A stretch of DNA of 64,000 nt from Sulfitobacter sp. D7 (GTDB lineage: Bacteria > Pseudomonadota > Alphaproteobacteria > Rhodobacterales > Rhodobacteraceae). A model generated the notes under the pieces. It was given only the letters and a program-made list of their open reading frames with translations, did no database searches and was not told the origin of the DNA. The stretch lies in NCBI RefSeq assembly GCF_003611275.1, contig NZ_CP020694.1, positions 3,132,001 to 3,196,000 on the forward strand. The letters are read 5' to 3'. The translations under genes were made by a program, and so were the position numbers. Of the stretch, positions 25,552 through 33,942 are shown one piece after another (the stretch's first letter is position 1; every line of letters begins with the position of its first letter).

Positions 25552-26643
25552 CTATTGCCGAAAACAGACCCGCAAAAGCGCGCCATTGGCGCTGAAATCG
25601 GTGCTCAGCCGCCCGCTTAGCTGTTCAGCCGCCGTCGCCATCAACAACCGCCCAAGGCCGGTGCTATCGGCACCCGAAACGGCACCGTTATGCCCGCGAC
25701 CATTGTCCCGACACTCCAAAAGCCAGCTCTCGCCCCCCTCCTGCCGACGCAGAGAAATCCTGATCTCTCCTGCCCGATCCCCGACAAAGGCGTGTTTGAT
25801 CGAATTGGCCACGAACTCGCTCACGATCATGCCAAGCGCCGAGGCTTGCACGGCCTGCAACTCGCCCGGCTCGGCCTCGCAAAAGATGGTGACGTGATCC
25901 GGCGCGCTGGCGGCGAGAAGTTTGTTCAACTGCTCAAGGTAGGAAGAGGTTTGCACCTTGCCTTTGCCGCCCTGCCCCATCAATTCGCTGTGCAGCGATG
26001 CCACTGCCCCGAAACGCCGCTCTACAAGGGCGAGTACATCCTTTGCGTCGGGGTCTTGCACCTTGCGCGTCGCCATCCGCAGCAGGGACGCGATGGTCTG
26101 GAACGAGTTTTTCACCCGGTGGTCCATCTCGGCGCGTAGGGCGGCCTCGATGCGGATTTTCTTGCGCAGTTCCAACTGCATCATCACGTGACGCGACAGG
26201 GTTTGCAGCGCTTGGCGTTGGAAGTCGTTCAGGGTGCGCGGCTTGGTATCCAGCACGCAAAGCGTGCCGATCGGTTGGCCGTTCGGCGCGACAAGGTTCG
26301 CCCCGGCATAGAATTTCACCCGCGGGTCGCCCACATAGAGCGGGTTGTCCACGGTGCGCGAATCGGCCCCCATATCCGAGATCTCGGTATAGCCCCCATC
26401 AAGGATAGCGTGAGAGCAGACCGATTGATCCAAACCGGTCTCCTGCGGCTCAAACCCCACACGGGCCTTGAACCATTGACGCTTTTCGTCAACCAGACTG
26501 ATTAGAGAGACGGGCGTTTCGCAGATCTTGGACGCAAGCTCGACGATATCGTCGAAATCCGCTTCGGCTTCGGTATCAAGAATATCATAGGAATAGAGCG
26601 TCTCAAGACGCGCATCCTGCTCTGCGGGCGTGTCGGCTAAAAT
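25552..26643 (-). CDS. GAF-domain sensor histidine kinase, HisKA_2 type, with apparent ATT start
   Basis: A 363-residue soluble kinase. An N-terminal GAF domain (ICETPVSLISLVDEKRQWFK, then SVCSHAIL and AGANLVAPNG) precedes a HisKA_2 domain with the H-box AEMDHRVKNSFQTIASLLRM. The ATPase domain has EFVANSIKHAF (N-box) and CRDNGRGH (G1). Coding similarity to GAF kinases runs about 60 residues upstream of the first GTG (26460). No ATG, GTG or TTG is in frame there back to a stop at 26761-26763. The best start is ATT 26643, 7 nt after AAGGAG. It is alone, next to ytoQ. Confidence 0.8.
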   Translation of the reverse strand: MLADTPAEQDARLETLYSYDILDTEAEADFDDIVELASKICETPVSLISLVDEKRQWFKARVGFEPQETGLDQSVCSHAILDGGYTEISDMGADSRTVDNPLYVGDPRVKFYAGANLVAPNGQPIGTLCVLDTKPRTLNDFQRQALQTLSRHVMMQLELRKKIRIEAALRAEMDHRVKNSFQTIASLLRMATRKVQDPDAKDVLALVERRFGAVASLHSELMGQGGKGKVQTSSYLEQLNKLLAASAPDHVTIFCEAEPGELQAVQASALGMIVSEFVANSIKHAFVGDRAGEIRISLRRQEGGESWLLECRDNGRGHNGAVSGADSTGLGRLLMATAAEQLSGRLSTDFSANGALLRVCFRQ

Positions 26644-26650
26644 GGACCCT

Positions 26651-26658
26651 CTCCTTCC
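26651..26658 (-). promoter_or_regulatory. Shine-Dalgarno sequence that sets the ATT start
   Basis: GGAAGGAG on the minus strand, 7 nt before ATT 26643-26641, in a frame without any standard start codon nearby. Confidence 0.6.
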
Positions 26659-26860
26659 AAAGTTAACCCGCCACGCAACTTTGGCACGGCAGCGGGGGTC
26701 GGATTTGGCCTGCCTTTCGGGGGGCAGATCAAGGCTGATGAACCTCCAGCTAGTGAAGGTTTAGCCCGCAAGGCAGCGGCGTCCACTACGCTGCCGAATC
26801 GATTCGCACTTAAGCCCTTGATAGATGTTAAATTTTAAGGCGGCTAGCCCTGCTGCCGCG
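26659..26860. other. Intergenic region, no gene recognised
   Basis: Contains a relatively AT-rich patch around 26810-26840 and a CCCTGC/GCAGGG inverted repeat (26849-26875) overlapping the ytoQ stop. No ORF or RNA is supported. Confidence 0.5.
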
Positions 26861-27304
26861 TCACCCCGGCAGGGTACCGGTGAGCACATAGCGCAGAATC
26901 TCGACCACCTGAGCCGGTTCGGAGGCCACGGCCAGCGCCGCGGCATCGACTTCCTTTAGCGCATGGGCATGGTCGGGGCCGTGCAGGATGATCAGCGATT
27001 TGCCCAAAGCGGCGGCATAGCCTGCGTCAAAGGCCGCATTCCACTGCTTGTATTGCTCGCCAAAGCGCACCACGACCACATCCGCTTCGGCAATCGCCTT
27101 GCGGGTGCGAATCGCGTTGATCTGCGCGCCCTTGCGGTCATGCCAGAACTTGTCGGCCTCTTCCCCAAGGATCGCCACGCCGCAATCGTCGCTGGCGGCG
27201 TGGTCGGTGACCGGCGCGGTGAAGGTCACCTCAAGGCTGCGCGCCCCTTCGATGATCTGTTCGCGCCAATCGGTGTGGATTTCACCGGAGAGATAGACTT
27301 TCAT
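26861..27304 (-). CDS. YtoQ family protein
   Basis: A 147-residue protein of the YtoQ family, related to nucleoside 2-deoxyribosyltransferase-like folds. Hallmarks are the start MKVYLSGEIHTDWREQI, the motif KFWHDRKGAQINAIRTRKAI, and RFGEQYKQWNAAFDAGYAAA. Its reaction is not established. It is 15 nt downstream of pheT on the same strand and may be co-transcribed. Confidence 0.88.
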   Translation of the reverse strand: MKVYLSGEIHTDWREQIIEGARSLEVTFTAPVTDHAASDDCGVAILGEEADKFWHDRKGAQINAIRTRKAIAEADVVVVRFGEQYKQWNAAFDAGYAAALGKSLIILHGPDHAHALKEVDAAALAVASEPAQVVEILRYVLTGTLPG

Positions 27305-27319
27305 TGCTCGTCCTTTCGT

Positions 27320-29716
27320 TCAGCCGCGCAGCACGCCGCCCGTTGCTTTGGTCACTTTCTCGACAACCTTAGCACCCACGGCTTCGATGTCTGCATCCTT
27401 CAGCGTCTTGTCGCTGGGCTGCAACCGCACAGTGATCGCAAGGGATTTCTTGCCCTCGCCAAGGCTGCCGCCGATGAACTCGTCAAAAACGCGCACGTCT
27501 TCGATCAGGTTCTTATCGGCCCCCTTGGCCGCATTCACCAGCGTCAGCGCCTCGACATCCGCATCGACGACAAAGGCAAAGTCACGCTCGACCGCTTGCA
27601 GGTCACTGATCTGCAAGGCCGGGCGCGTGGCACCGGATTTGCGCGGCAGCGGCACTTCGGCGGGATAAATGGTGAAGGCCATCGCGGGGCCTTTGACGTC
27701 CATCGCGGCCAGCACGCGGGGATGCACTTCGCCAAAGATGCCGAGCACTTTTTTCGGGCCAAGGCAGACCTTGCCGTGACGGCCCGGATGCCACCAATCC
27801 GCCGCGCCGCGCAGGACCTGCACCTTGGCGGGCGCGCCGATGGCCGCCAGCACAGCTTCGGCATCGGCTTTGACGTCATAGACATCCACCGCCCGCGCCG
27901 CGCCATGCACGTCACGCGGACCGGTGCGGCCCACCAGCAGGCCGCTGACCATGATCTGCTCTTCGCCCGGCTCACCGCCCGAGAACGCGGGGCCGACCTC
28001 AAACAGTGCCATGTCGGCAAAGCCGCGCGCCTGATTGCGGGCGGCTGCTTGCAGCAGACCGGGCAGCAGATCGGGGCGCATGTGGCTCATGTCCGACGAG
28101 ATCGGGTTTTCCAGCCGTGTCTCATCCGTACCGCCGCCGAACAGCGCGGCAGAGGCTTGGTCGACGAAGCTGTAAGACACACATTCGTTGTAGCCGAGCG
28201 CCGCCGCCGTGCGCCGGGCGGTAACCACGCGGCGCTGCATGGGCGAGAGTACGGGGCGCGGCACGCCCGTTGTCAGACGCGGCAGCGGCTTGCCTTCGAG
28301 TTTGGTGAGCGACGCAATCCGCGCGACCTCCTCCACCAGATCGGCCTCGCCCTGCACATCGGGCCGCCAGCTTGGCACCTGCGCCATGTCACCGTCGAGC
28401 TGGAAGCCAAGGGCGGTCAGTGTCTGGCGTTGGTCGCTTTCAGGGATCGTCATGCCCACGAGCGACTGCACCTTCTCGGCGTCCAGCTTGTAGGCGCGGC
28501 TGGTGTCAGGCACTTGGCCCGCGACCACAACCTCAGACGCCTCGCCGCCCGCGTGATCCAGGATCATCCGCGTGGCATGTTCGATACCATAGGGCGTCCA
28601 TGCCGGGTCCACACCGCGCTCAAAACGGTAGCGCGCGTCCGAGTTGATCTTGAGCGCGCGGCCCGCATAGGCGATCTGCACCGGGTCCCAATAGGCGCTT
28701 TCGACAAAGACGTTCACCGTGTCTTCGGTCACGCCTGTGGCCTCACCGCCCATGATGCCCGCGATGCTTTCCACGCCGCTGTCGTCGGAGATGACCACCT
28801 GGCCCGCCTGCAGGGTATAGGTCTTTTCATCCAGCGCCACGATCTCTTCGCCGCCCTTGGCGCGGTGAACGCGCAGGTTGCCTTTGACCTTATCGGCGTC
28901 AAAGACGTGCAGCGGACGGTTGCGGTCGAAGGTGAAGAAGTTGGTCACATCCACGAGGAAAGAGATCGGACGCAGCCCAATCGCGCGCAGGCAATCTTGT
29001 AGCCACGCCGGGCTGGGGCCGTTCTTCACGCCCTTAATCACGCGGCCATAGAACACCGGGCAACCGTCGAGCGTATCATCGTCGATGCTGACGCTGATCG
29101 GCGCGGCAAAGCTGCCTTCAACCGCATCGCAATCACGCGGCTTCAGCTTGCCCAAGCCCCGCGCCGCGAGGTCACGCGCAATGCCGCGCACGCCGAGCGC
29201 ATCGGGGCGGTTGGGGGTGATGGCGATCTCGATCACCGGGTCGACCTTGGCGGGGTCATTCTCTGCCAGCCAATCGATGAAACGGTCCCCGACCTTGCCC
29301 GAGGGCAGCTCGATGATGCCGTCGTGCTCCTCGCTCAGCTCCATCTCGCGCTCGGAGGCCATCATGCCAAAGCTCTCGACGCCGCGAATTTTGCCGACGC
29401 CGATGGTGGTATCGATCCCCGGCACATAGACGCCCGGCTTGGCCACGACGACGGTGATGCCCGCGCGGGCATTCGGCGCGCCGCAGATGATCTGCATGAC
29501 GCCTTCGTCGGTTTCCACCTGACAGACGTTCAGCCGGTCGGCATCGGGGTGTTTCTCGGCGGATTGCACATAGCCGAGGGTAAAGTCAGCCAGCTTCGCC
29601 GCCGGATTTTCGACGCCTTCGACTTCGAGGCCGAGGTCGGTCAGGGCATAGGTGATCTCATCAATCGACGCCGTGGTGTCGAGATGGTCCTTGAGCCAGG
29701 AGAGGGTGAATTTCAT
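27320..29716 (-). CDS. pheT: Phenylalanine-tRNA ligase beta subunit
   Basis: A 798-residue subunit of the alpha2-beta2 synthetase that charges tRNA-Phe. The domains follow the usual order: an N-terminal tRNA-binding/OB domain (about 40-150, QIICGAPNARAGITVVVAKPG), B3/B4 editing domain (VDVTNFFTFDRNRPLHVFDADK), B5 domain, class II-like core and a C-terminal anticodon-binding FDX-ACB domain (about 705-798). Its ATG overlaps the stop of the small membrane-protein gene that separates it from pheS. Confidence 0.97.
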   Translation of the reverse strand: MKFTLSWLKDHLDTTASIDEITYALTDLGLEVEGVENPAAKLADFTLGYVQSAEKHPDADRLNVCQVETDEGVMQIICGAPNARAGITVVVAKPGVYVPGIDTTIGVGKIRGVESFGMMASEREMELSEEHDGIIELPSGKVGDRFIDWLAENDPAKVDPVIEIAITPNRPDALGVRGIARDLAARGLGKLKPRDCDAVEGSFAAPISVSIDDDTLDGCPVFYGRVIKGVKNGPSPAWLQDCLRAIGLRPISFLVDVTNFFTFDRNRPLHVFDADKVKGNLRVHRAKGGEEIVALDEKTYTLQAGQVVISDDSGVESIAGIMGGEATGVTEDTVNVFVESAYWDPVQIAYAGRALKINSDARYRFERGVDPAWTPYGIEHATRMILDHAGGEASEVVVAGQVPDTSRAYKLDAEKVQSLVGMTIPESDQRQTLTALGFQLDGDMAQVPSWRPDVQGEADLVEEVARIASLTKLEGKPLPRLTTGVPRPVLSPMQRRVVTARRTAAALGYNECVSYSFVDQASAALFGGGTDETRLENPISSDMSHMRPDLLPGLLQAAARNQARGFADMALFEVGPAFSGGEPGEEQIMVSGLLVGRTGPRDVHGAARAVDVYDVKADAEAVLAAIGAPAKVQVLRGAADWWHPGRHGKVCLGPKKVLGIFGEVHPRVLAAMDVKGPAMAFTIYPAEVPLPRKSGATRPALQISDLQAVERDFAFVVDADVEALTLVNAAKGADKNLIEDVRVFDEFIGGSLGEGKKSLAITVRLQPSDKTLKDADIEAVGAKVVEKVTKATGGVLRG

Positions 29717-30312
29717 GATGTCATTCTCTTATATTGCCAGGCGGACAAGCATTCGCTGATAAACTCATGCCAAACAAAAGCGAACATGAGTAAGACAATA
29801 GCCAATACGAACAGCCAGTTACCTACAGAGTGGAAACGTTCAATACGGCGCAGGAAGCCCGCAACGATTTTTTCCCATTCAGCTAAGTCTTTAAGCCCAA
29901 ATACCGCGACAGAACGTAGTCCCCCTTGACTGGAGACTACCCCCATGTGCGACATGGAAAGCAAGTAGAAAGCCGTCGAGAGCAGCGATAGAATGAGAGC
30001 GAAAAGAAGCATAGCGACTGTCATAGAATCTAGCTTCAGCAAATCTTGCCCAATCGCATCAGGACCAAAGATGCTCACAGCGCCTAACAGACCGATTAAG
30101 CCGGTGACCATTGTAACTGCCCGCTGAGATCGATTCTGGATATTCTTGACAATTTGCAATGCTCGATCAACTTTGTTGGGCTGCCATTCGCAAACGTCTT
30201 CATTTGTGCACAATGGACAGCTATGAGCAAAATTATCCGAACTGTCGCAAAAACTCCCATGCTCAACACAAAAGTATCGCCCTCGATTAACCATTAAGAA
30301 ATGGTAAGTCAC
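29713..30312 (-). CDS. Unknown zinc-ribbon membrane protein between pheS and pheT
   Basis: I do not recognise this 199-residue protein. It opens with a Cys/His cluster (Cys15, His18, Cys22, His30, Cys32, Cys35) that looks like a small zinc-binding module. Two hydrophobic helices follow (about 66-88 and 95-120), with a third near 164-187. The GTG start overlaps the pheS stop (GTGA) and its stop overlaps the pheT ATG (ATGA), so all three are translationally coupled. ATG 30294 is an alternative start. Base composition is clearly AT-richer than its neighbours, which suggests later acquisition, yet the coupling is precise. Insertion of a gene between pheS and pheT is unusual. Confidence 0.72.
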   Translation of the reverse strand: MTYHFLMVNRGRYFCVEHGSFCDSSDNFAHSCPLCTNEDVCEWQPNKVDRALQIVKNIQNRSQRAVTMVTGLIGLLGAVSIFGPDAIGQDLLKLDSMTVAMLLFALILSLLSTAFYLLSMSHMGVVSSQGGLRSVAVFGLKDLAEWEKIVAGFLRRIERFHSVGNWLFVLAIVLLMFAFVWHEFISECLSAWQYKRMTS

Positions 30313-31382
30313 CTACTCAACCCACCATGCAAATTCGGCTGATCCAAGCTCGCGAACCCATAATGCCGCAGCCAGCGCAGGTCTGAATCAAAGAACGCCC
30401 GCAAATCCGGAATCCCATATTTCAGCATCGCGATGCGGTCGATCCCCATGCCAAAGGCAAAGCCCTGCCATTCGTTCGGGTCAATCCCGCCCGCCTGCAA
30501 CACCTTGGGGTGCACCATGCCGGAGCCCAACACTTCCATCCAGCCGTCGCCCTCGCCAATACGCAGTTGGCCGTCGACCCAAGAACATTGGATGTCGACC
30601 TCGGCCGAAGGCTCGGTGAACGGAAAATGCGACGCGCGAAAGCGGGTCTTGATGCCGTCGATCTCGAAAAACGCGGCGAAAAACTCCTCAAGCGTCCACT
30701 TGAGGTTCGCCATCGAGATGTCCTTGTCGATCGCCAGCCCCTCGACCTGATGGAACATCGGCGTGTGGGTCTGGTCGTAGTCCGCACGGTAGACCCCGCC
30801 GGGGCAGATGATGCGCAGGGGCGCGCCTTCGGCCTCCATCGTGCGGATCTGCACCGGCGAGGTGTGGGTGCGCAGCACGTGGGGGGCGCGGTCGTCGCCC
30901 TCGGCACGGGCCATGTAAAACGTGTCCATCTCAGCCCGCGCGGGGTGGTGGCCGGGGATGTTCAGCGCGTCGAAGTTGTACCAATCGGTGTCGATACGCG
31001 GGCCTTCGGCGACCGAAAAACCCATCTCGGCAAAGATCGCGGTCAGCTCTTCGGTCACTTGGCTGACCGGATGGATGCTGCCCTGACGCTGGTGCCGCGT
31101 GGGCAGGGTCACGTCGAGCCATTCGCTGCGCAGACGCTCATCCAACGCGGCATCGCCAAGTGCTGCCTTCTTGGCGGACAGCGCCGAGTTGATCTCATCC
31201 TTCAGCGCGTTCAGCGCGGGGCCAGCGACCTGCCGCTCTTCGGGGGTCATCTTGCCCAGCTCGCGCATTTTCAGGGCCACTTCGCCCTTTTTGCCCACGG
31301 CGGCCAGCCGGATGTCTTCCAGCGCGGATTCGTCGCCAGCATCGGCGATTTGGCTCAGGTACTTTTGCTTCAGATCGTCCAT
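30309..31382 (-). CDS. pheS: Phenylalanine-tRNA ligase alpha subunit
   Basis: A 357-residue class II synthetase subunit. An N-terminal coiled coil (about 1-85) is followed by catalytic motif 2 ([19 protein letters not shown]) and motif 3 ([18 protein letters not shown]). [14 protein letters not shown] is the conserved entry to the catalytic domain. It is the first gene of pheS-X-pheT, possibly with ytoQ. Upstream, TTGCAT and TAGCAG (31433-31438 and 31410-31415, 17-bp spacer) may be the promoter, but the -10 match is weak. Confidence 0.97.
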   Translation of the reverse strand: MDDLKQKYLSQIADAGDESALEDIRLAAVGKKGEVALKMRELGKMTPEERQVAGPALNALKDEINSALSAKKAALGDAALDERLRSEWLDVTLPTRHQRQGSIHPVSQVTEELTAIFAEMGFSVAEGPRIDTDWYNFDALNIPGHHPARAEMDTFYMARAEGDDRAPHVLRTHTSPVQIRTMEAEGAPLRIICPGGVYRADYDQTHTPMFHQVEGLAIDKDISMANLKWTLEEFFAAFFEIDGIKTRFRASHFPFTEPSAEVDIQCSWVDGQLRIGEGDGWMEVLGSGMVHPKVLQAGGIDPNEWQGFAFGMGIDRIAMLKYGIPDLRAFFDSDLRWLRHYGFASLDQPNLHGGLSR

Positions 31383-31555
31383 GACAGGCCCTTGGAATAA
31401 TACCCCGTCCTGCTAGCCCTCTCGCCCCTCGAATGCAAGCCGTAGGGGTTGTAGCGGCATGGGGGAACCACCACCTCTGCCAAGCGTTAGGCCGCATCCC
31501 TCCGGCGCGCCCTCATGGCAGCGGCGCGCCCAAACTCCCCCGAAAGGAGAGACCT

Positions 31556-32230
31556 ATGAAAATCCTGATGGTTCTGACATCGCATGACGAACTGGGCGAC
31601 ACCGGCAACAAAACCGGCTTCTGGCTCGAAGAATTCGCCGCGCCCTATTACGTCTTCAAAGACGCGGGCGCTGATGTGACCCTCGCCTCGCCCAAGGGCG
31701 GCCAGCCGCCGCTTGATCCCAACAGCGACAGCGAAGACGCGCAGACTGAGGCCACCCGCCGCTTCAAAGACGACGACGCCGCGCAAAAAGCGCTGGCCTC
31801 GACCAAGGTGCTGGGCGATGTGGATGCGGATGGCTTCGACGCGATCTTCTACCCCGGTGGCCACGGCCCGCTGTGGGATCTGGCCAATGACGCTGACAGC
31901 AAGCGCCTGATCGAGACCTTCTGGGCCTCCGACCGCCCCGTTGGCGCCGTTTGCCACGCGCCTGCGGTGTTCAAGGACACCCAAGCCGACGGCAAGCCGC
32001 TGGTCTCTGGCAAGCGCGTCACCGGCTTCACCAACACCGAGGAAGAGGGCGTTGGCCTCACCGATGTGGTGCCCTTCTTGGTCGAAGATATGCTGAAGAA
32101 AAACGGCGGCGACTACAGCAAGGGTGACGATTGGGCGTCTTACGTGCTGGTCGACGGCAAGCTGGTCACCGGCCAGAACCCCGCCTCTTCGGAAGAAGCG
32201 GCGAAAGAGATGCTGGCACTGTTGAAGTAA
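31556..32230 (+). CDS. Type 1 glutamine amidotransferase-like (DJ-1/PfpI, Hsp31-like) protein
   Basis: A 224-residue protein of the DJ-1/PfpI superfamily. The nucleophile elbow AVCHAPAVF holds the reactive Cys, and FYPGGHGPLWDL supplies the partner motif of Hsp31-like members, some of which have glyoxalase III or chaperone activity. The start MKILMVLTSHDELGDTGNKT fits the Hsp31-like group. AAAGGAGA lies 5 nt before ATG 31556. It is followed 91 bp later by a small HTH gene on the same strand. Confidence 0.88.
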   Translation: MKILMVLTSHDELGDTGNKTGFWLEEFAAPYYVFKDAGADVTLASPKGGQPPLDPNSDSEDAQTEATRRFKDDDAAQKALASTKVLGDVDADGFDAIFYPGGHGPLWDLANDADSKRLIETFWASDRPVGAVCHAPAVFKDTQADGKPLVSGKRVTGFTNTEEEGVGLTDVVPFLVEDMLKKNGGDYSKGDDWASYVLVDGKLVTGQNPASSEEAAKEMLALLK

Positions 32231-32321
32231 CGGCATGAGGGGGCGCAGCCGCGCCCCCTTCCCCGCCCGGAGGAACCGCCGGTGGTCGCGGCGTGTTTTA
32301 CCTCTGAAAGGAGCCTCCGAC

Positions 32322-32534
32322 ATGGCAGATTATGACCGCAGCACCGGCGCCCCATGGAGCGCCGCAGACCTTGAGCAGCTTCGCATTCTGGCGGCAGAGG
32401 GCACAGCGCCCTCCGTGATCGCCGTACAACTGGGCCGCAGCGAAGAGGCGATCGCCCATCGGGCCGCGCAGGACGGCATCAGCCTGCCCCCCGCCAGCCT
32501 GAACCCCTATGACCCCGACACGTTAGACCGATAG
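32322..32534 (+). CDS. Small helix-turn-helix protein
   Basis: A 70-residue protein. WSAADLEQLRILAAEGTAPS followed by VIAVQLGRSEEAIAHRAAQDG forms a three-helix, Myb/GcrA-like HTH pattern, so DNA binding is plausible. A strong AAAGGAG lies about 9 nt before the ATG. Its last 12 bp overlap the end of the convergent Hint-domain gene. I cannot assign a family name. Confidence 0.65.
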   Translation: MADYDRSTGAPWSAADLEQLRILAAEGTAPSVIAVQLGRSEEAIAHRAAQDGISLPPASLNPYDPDTLDR

Positions 32535-33725
32535 CAACGCGCGCCCGTTCTTCTTATGCTTTTCGATCAGCCGTTTTTGCACCGCCCCGGGTGGGATCGG
32601 ATGCGCGGATGCGCCAAAACCGTCGCCCGCGACCAAGGTGGGAAAGAGTGTGGCAAATTCTTCGCGCTGCGCATGACTTAGGGTGCCGATCGTCTCGGCG
32701 TTCAGTAGGAAGCTCTCGCTCGGCGCGCCCTCGGCATAGACGACCTCGTGCTGTTTAAAGATCAGGTGGAAATATTCCACCTGCGCCACACGATCGTCGA
32801 TATGCACCCCCGGCAGTTCGGTCAGCCGGATGGCGGCGACGAGCACCGCCATGGCCCCGCAAACCCGCTTCACGATTCCCGAGCGCGCAACCATGCGGTG
32901 CTGCCGCGAGACCATGAGATCGCGTTTGGGCAGGCCCGCGCCCAATGCCCCAGCAGAGATCCGAATGGGATACAGCTTGGGGTTCCTCGCCAGTTCCGAC
33001 GCCCCGACAGAGCGGCGCAGTGCGGCGACAAGCTCTTGATAGCCATTGCCTTGGGTCAGCACGCGCGCGCCGGGGGCCAAGGTTTCGACCGGCAGATCGC
33101 CCTTATCGGTGGTGATCAAGGTGCCGCGCGTGAAACAGGCCACACCGGTCGAGACGAGATCCCCCTCCTCGCGCATCGTGTCGATGTCGGTCTTCCAATC
33201 CAGACTTCCCACAAGCCCACCCTCCGGGAGAGCGGAGAAATCAACAGTCATGGTGGTGAAAAGATCCCCCGCAGGCGGGCTGCCCGCCAGATTGACGATG
33301 CCAGTGTAGGTCACCTCAAGATCACTGGCCAAATCCCGCGAATCTGCATTCACCTGGAAGGGAAATCCCTCTAGCGACGTGGGTGTAGAGCCGCCATTCG
33401 GATCGTCATCCGGGGCTGTGGTGGTATCGAAAACCGAACTGGCGGGCTGGAGGTCGATCTCCATAGTGGCCAGCGGTTTGGTCGTTTCCAGATGATGCCA
33501 GTCATAGCCAAAGGACATCTGCGTGTTCTCGCCAACCGCCGCGCCATTCGTATAGGGGTCTGTCGCGTGCCAAGTCAGTGTCTCGGTCGTGCCGTCCGCA
33601 TAGGTCAGCGTGATCCGCGCCCCATCCAAATCGACACCGCGCGAACTGGTATCGTCGCGGATGCCGTGGACCGTTTCATGGGGGTCTTCGTCCAACCTGT
33701 TGATTACAATTCCGGGCATAAACAT
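32523..33725 (-). CDS. Hint (Hedgehog/intein) domain-containing protein
   Basis: About 400 residues. The N-terminal 190 residues are acidic, Thr/Asp-rich and beta-like, with no signal peptide. The Hint_2-type domain starts at VACFTRGTLITTDKGDLPVE, where Cys is the expected self-cleavage nucleophile, and includes LMVSRQHRMV with the conserved His. Such proteins are common in Rhodobacteraceae, often secreted, with unknown function. Start: ATG 33725 or 33719, both served by AAGGTGGGG; 33725 is used. A perfect CtrA-type site lies about 140 bp upstream. Confidence 0.8.
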   Translation of the reverse strand: MFMPGIVINRLDEDPHETVHGIRDDTSSRGVDLDGARITLTYADGTTETLTWHATDPYTNGAAVGENTQMSFGYDWHHLETTKPLATMEIDLQPASSVFDTTTAPDDDPNGGSTPTSLEGFPFQVNADSRDLASDLEVTYTGIVNLAGSPPAGDLFTTMTVDFSALPEGGLVGSLDWKTDIDTMREEGDLVSTGVACFTRGTLITTDKGDLPVETLAPGARVLTQGNGYQELVAALRRSVGASELARNPKLYPIRISAGALGAGLPKRDLMVSRQHRMVARSGIVKRVCGAMAVLVAAIRLTELPGVHIDDRVAQVEYFHLIFKQHEVVYAEGAPSESFLLNAETIGTLSHAQREEFATLFPTLVAGDGFGASAHPIPPGAVQKRLIEKHKKNGRALLSV

Positions 33726-33862
33726 CCCCACCTTTTTTAAATAACCTGCCGACAAACAGCATAAATTGCCGCGCCACCCGCGCGGAATCCCTGCACAATG
33801 GCCTATCGTTAAGCCACATTGTCCATAAGGTGGGGTAGGAGCATGGCCATGGCGAGGGTTTA

Positions 33863-33877
33863 TTAAGGCAACATTAA
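33863..33877. promoter_or_regulatory. Perfect CtrA-type binding motif
   Basis: TTAA-GGCAACA-TTAA, the full TTAA-N7-TTAA consensus of the alphaproteobacterial cell-cycle regulator CtrA, in the upstream region of the Hint-domain gene. Binding is inferred from sequence only. Confidence 0.5.
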
Positions 33878-33896
33878 GCAGCTACCCGATACGCAA

Positions 33897-33923
33897 AAAG
33901 CCCCGCCGAATAGGCGGGGCTTT
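33897..33923 (-). terminator. Terminator of the esterase gene
   Basis: AAAGCCCCGCC (33897-33907) pairs with GGCGGGGCTTT (33913-33923), 5-nt loop. On the minus strand it is followed by T-rich sequence, 20 nt after the esterase stop. Confidence 0.8.
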
Positions 33924-33942
33924 CGCTTGGCCTTGAGGTGAT

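Noticed and set aside
26963..29002. 679-residue open frame antisense to pheT
   Set aside because: Shadow of pheT; no recognisable domain or ribosome binding site.
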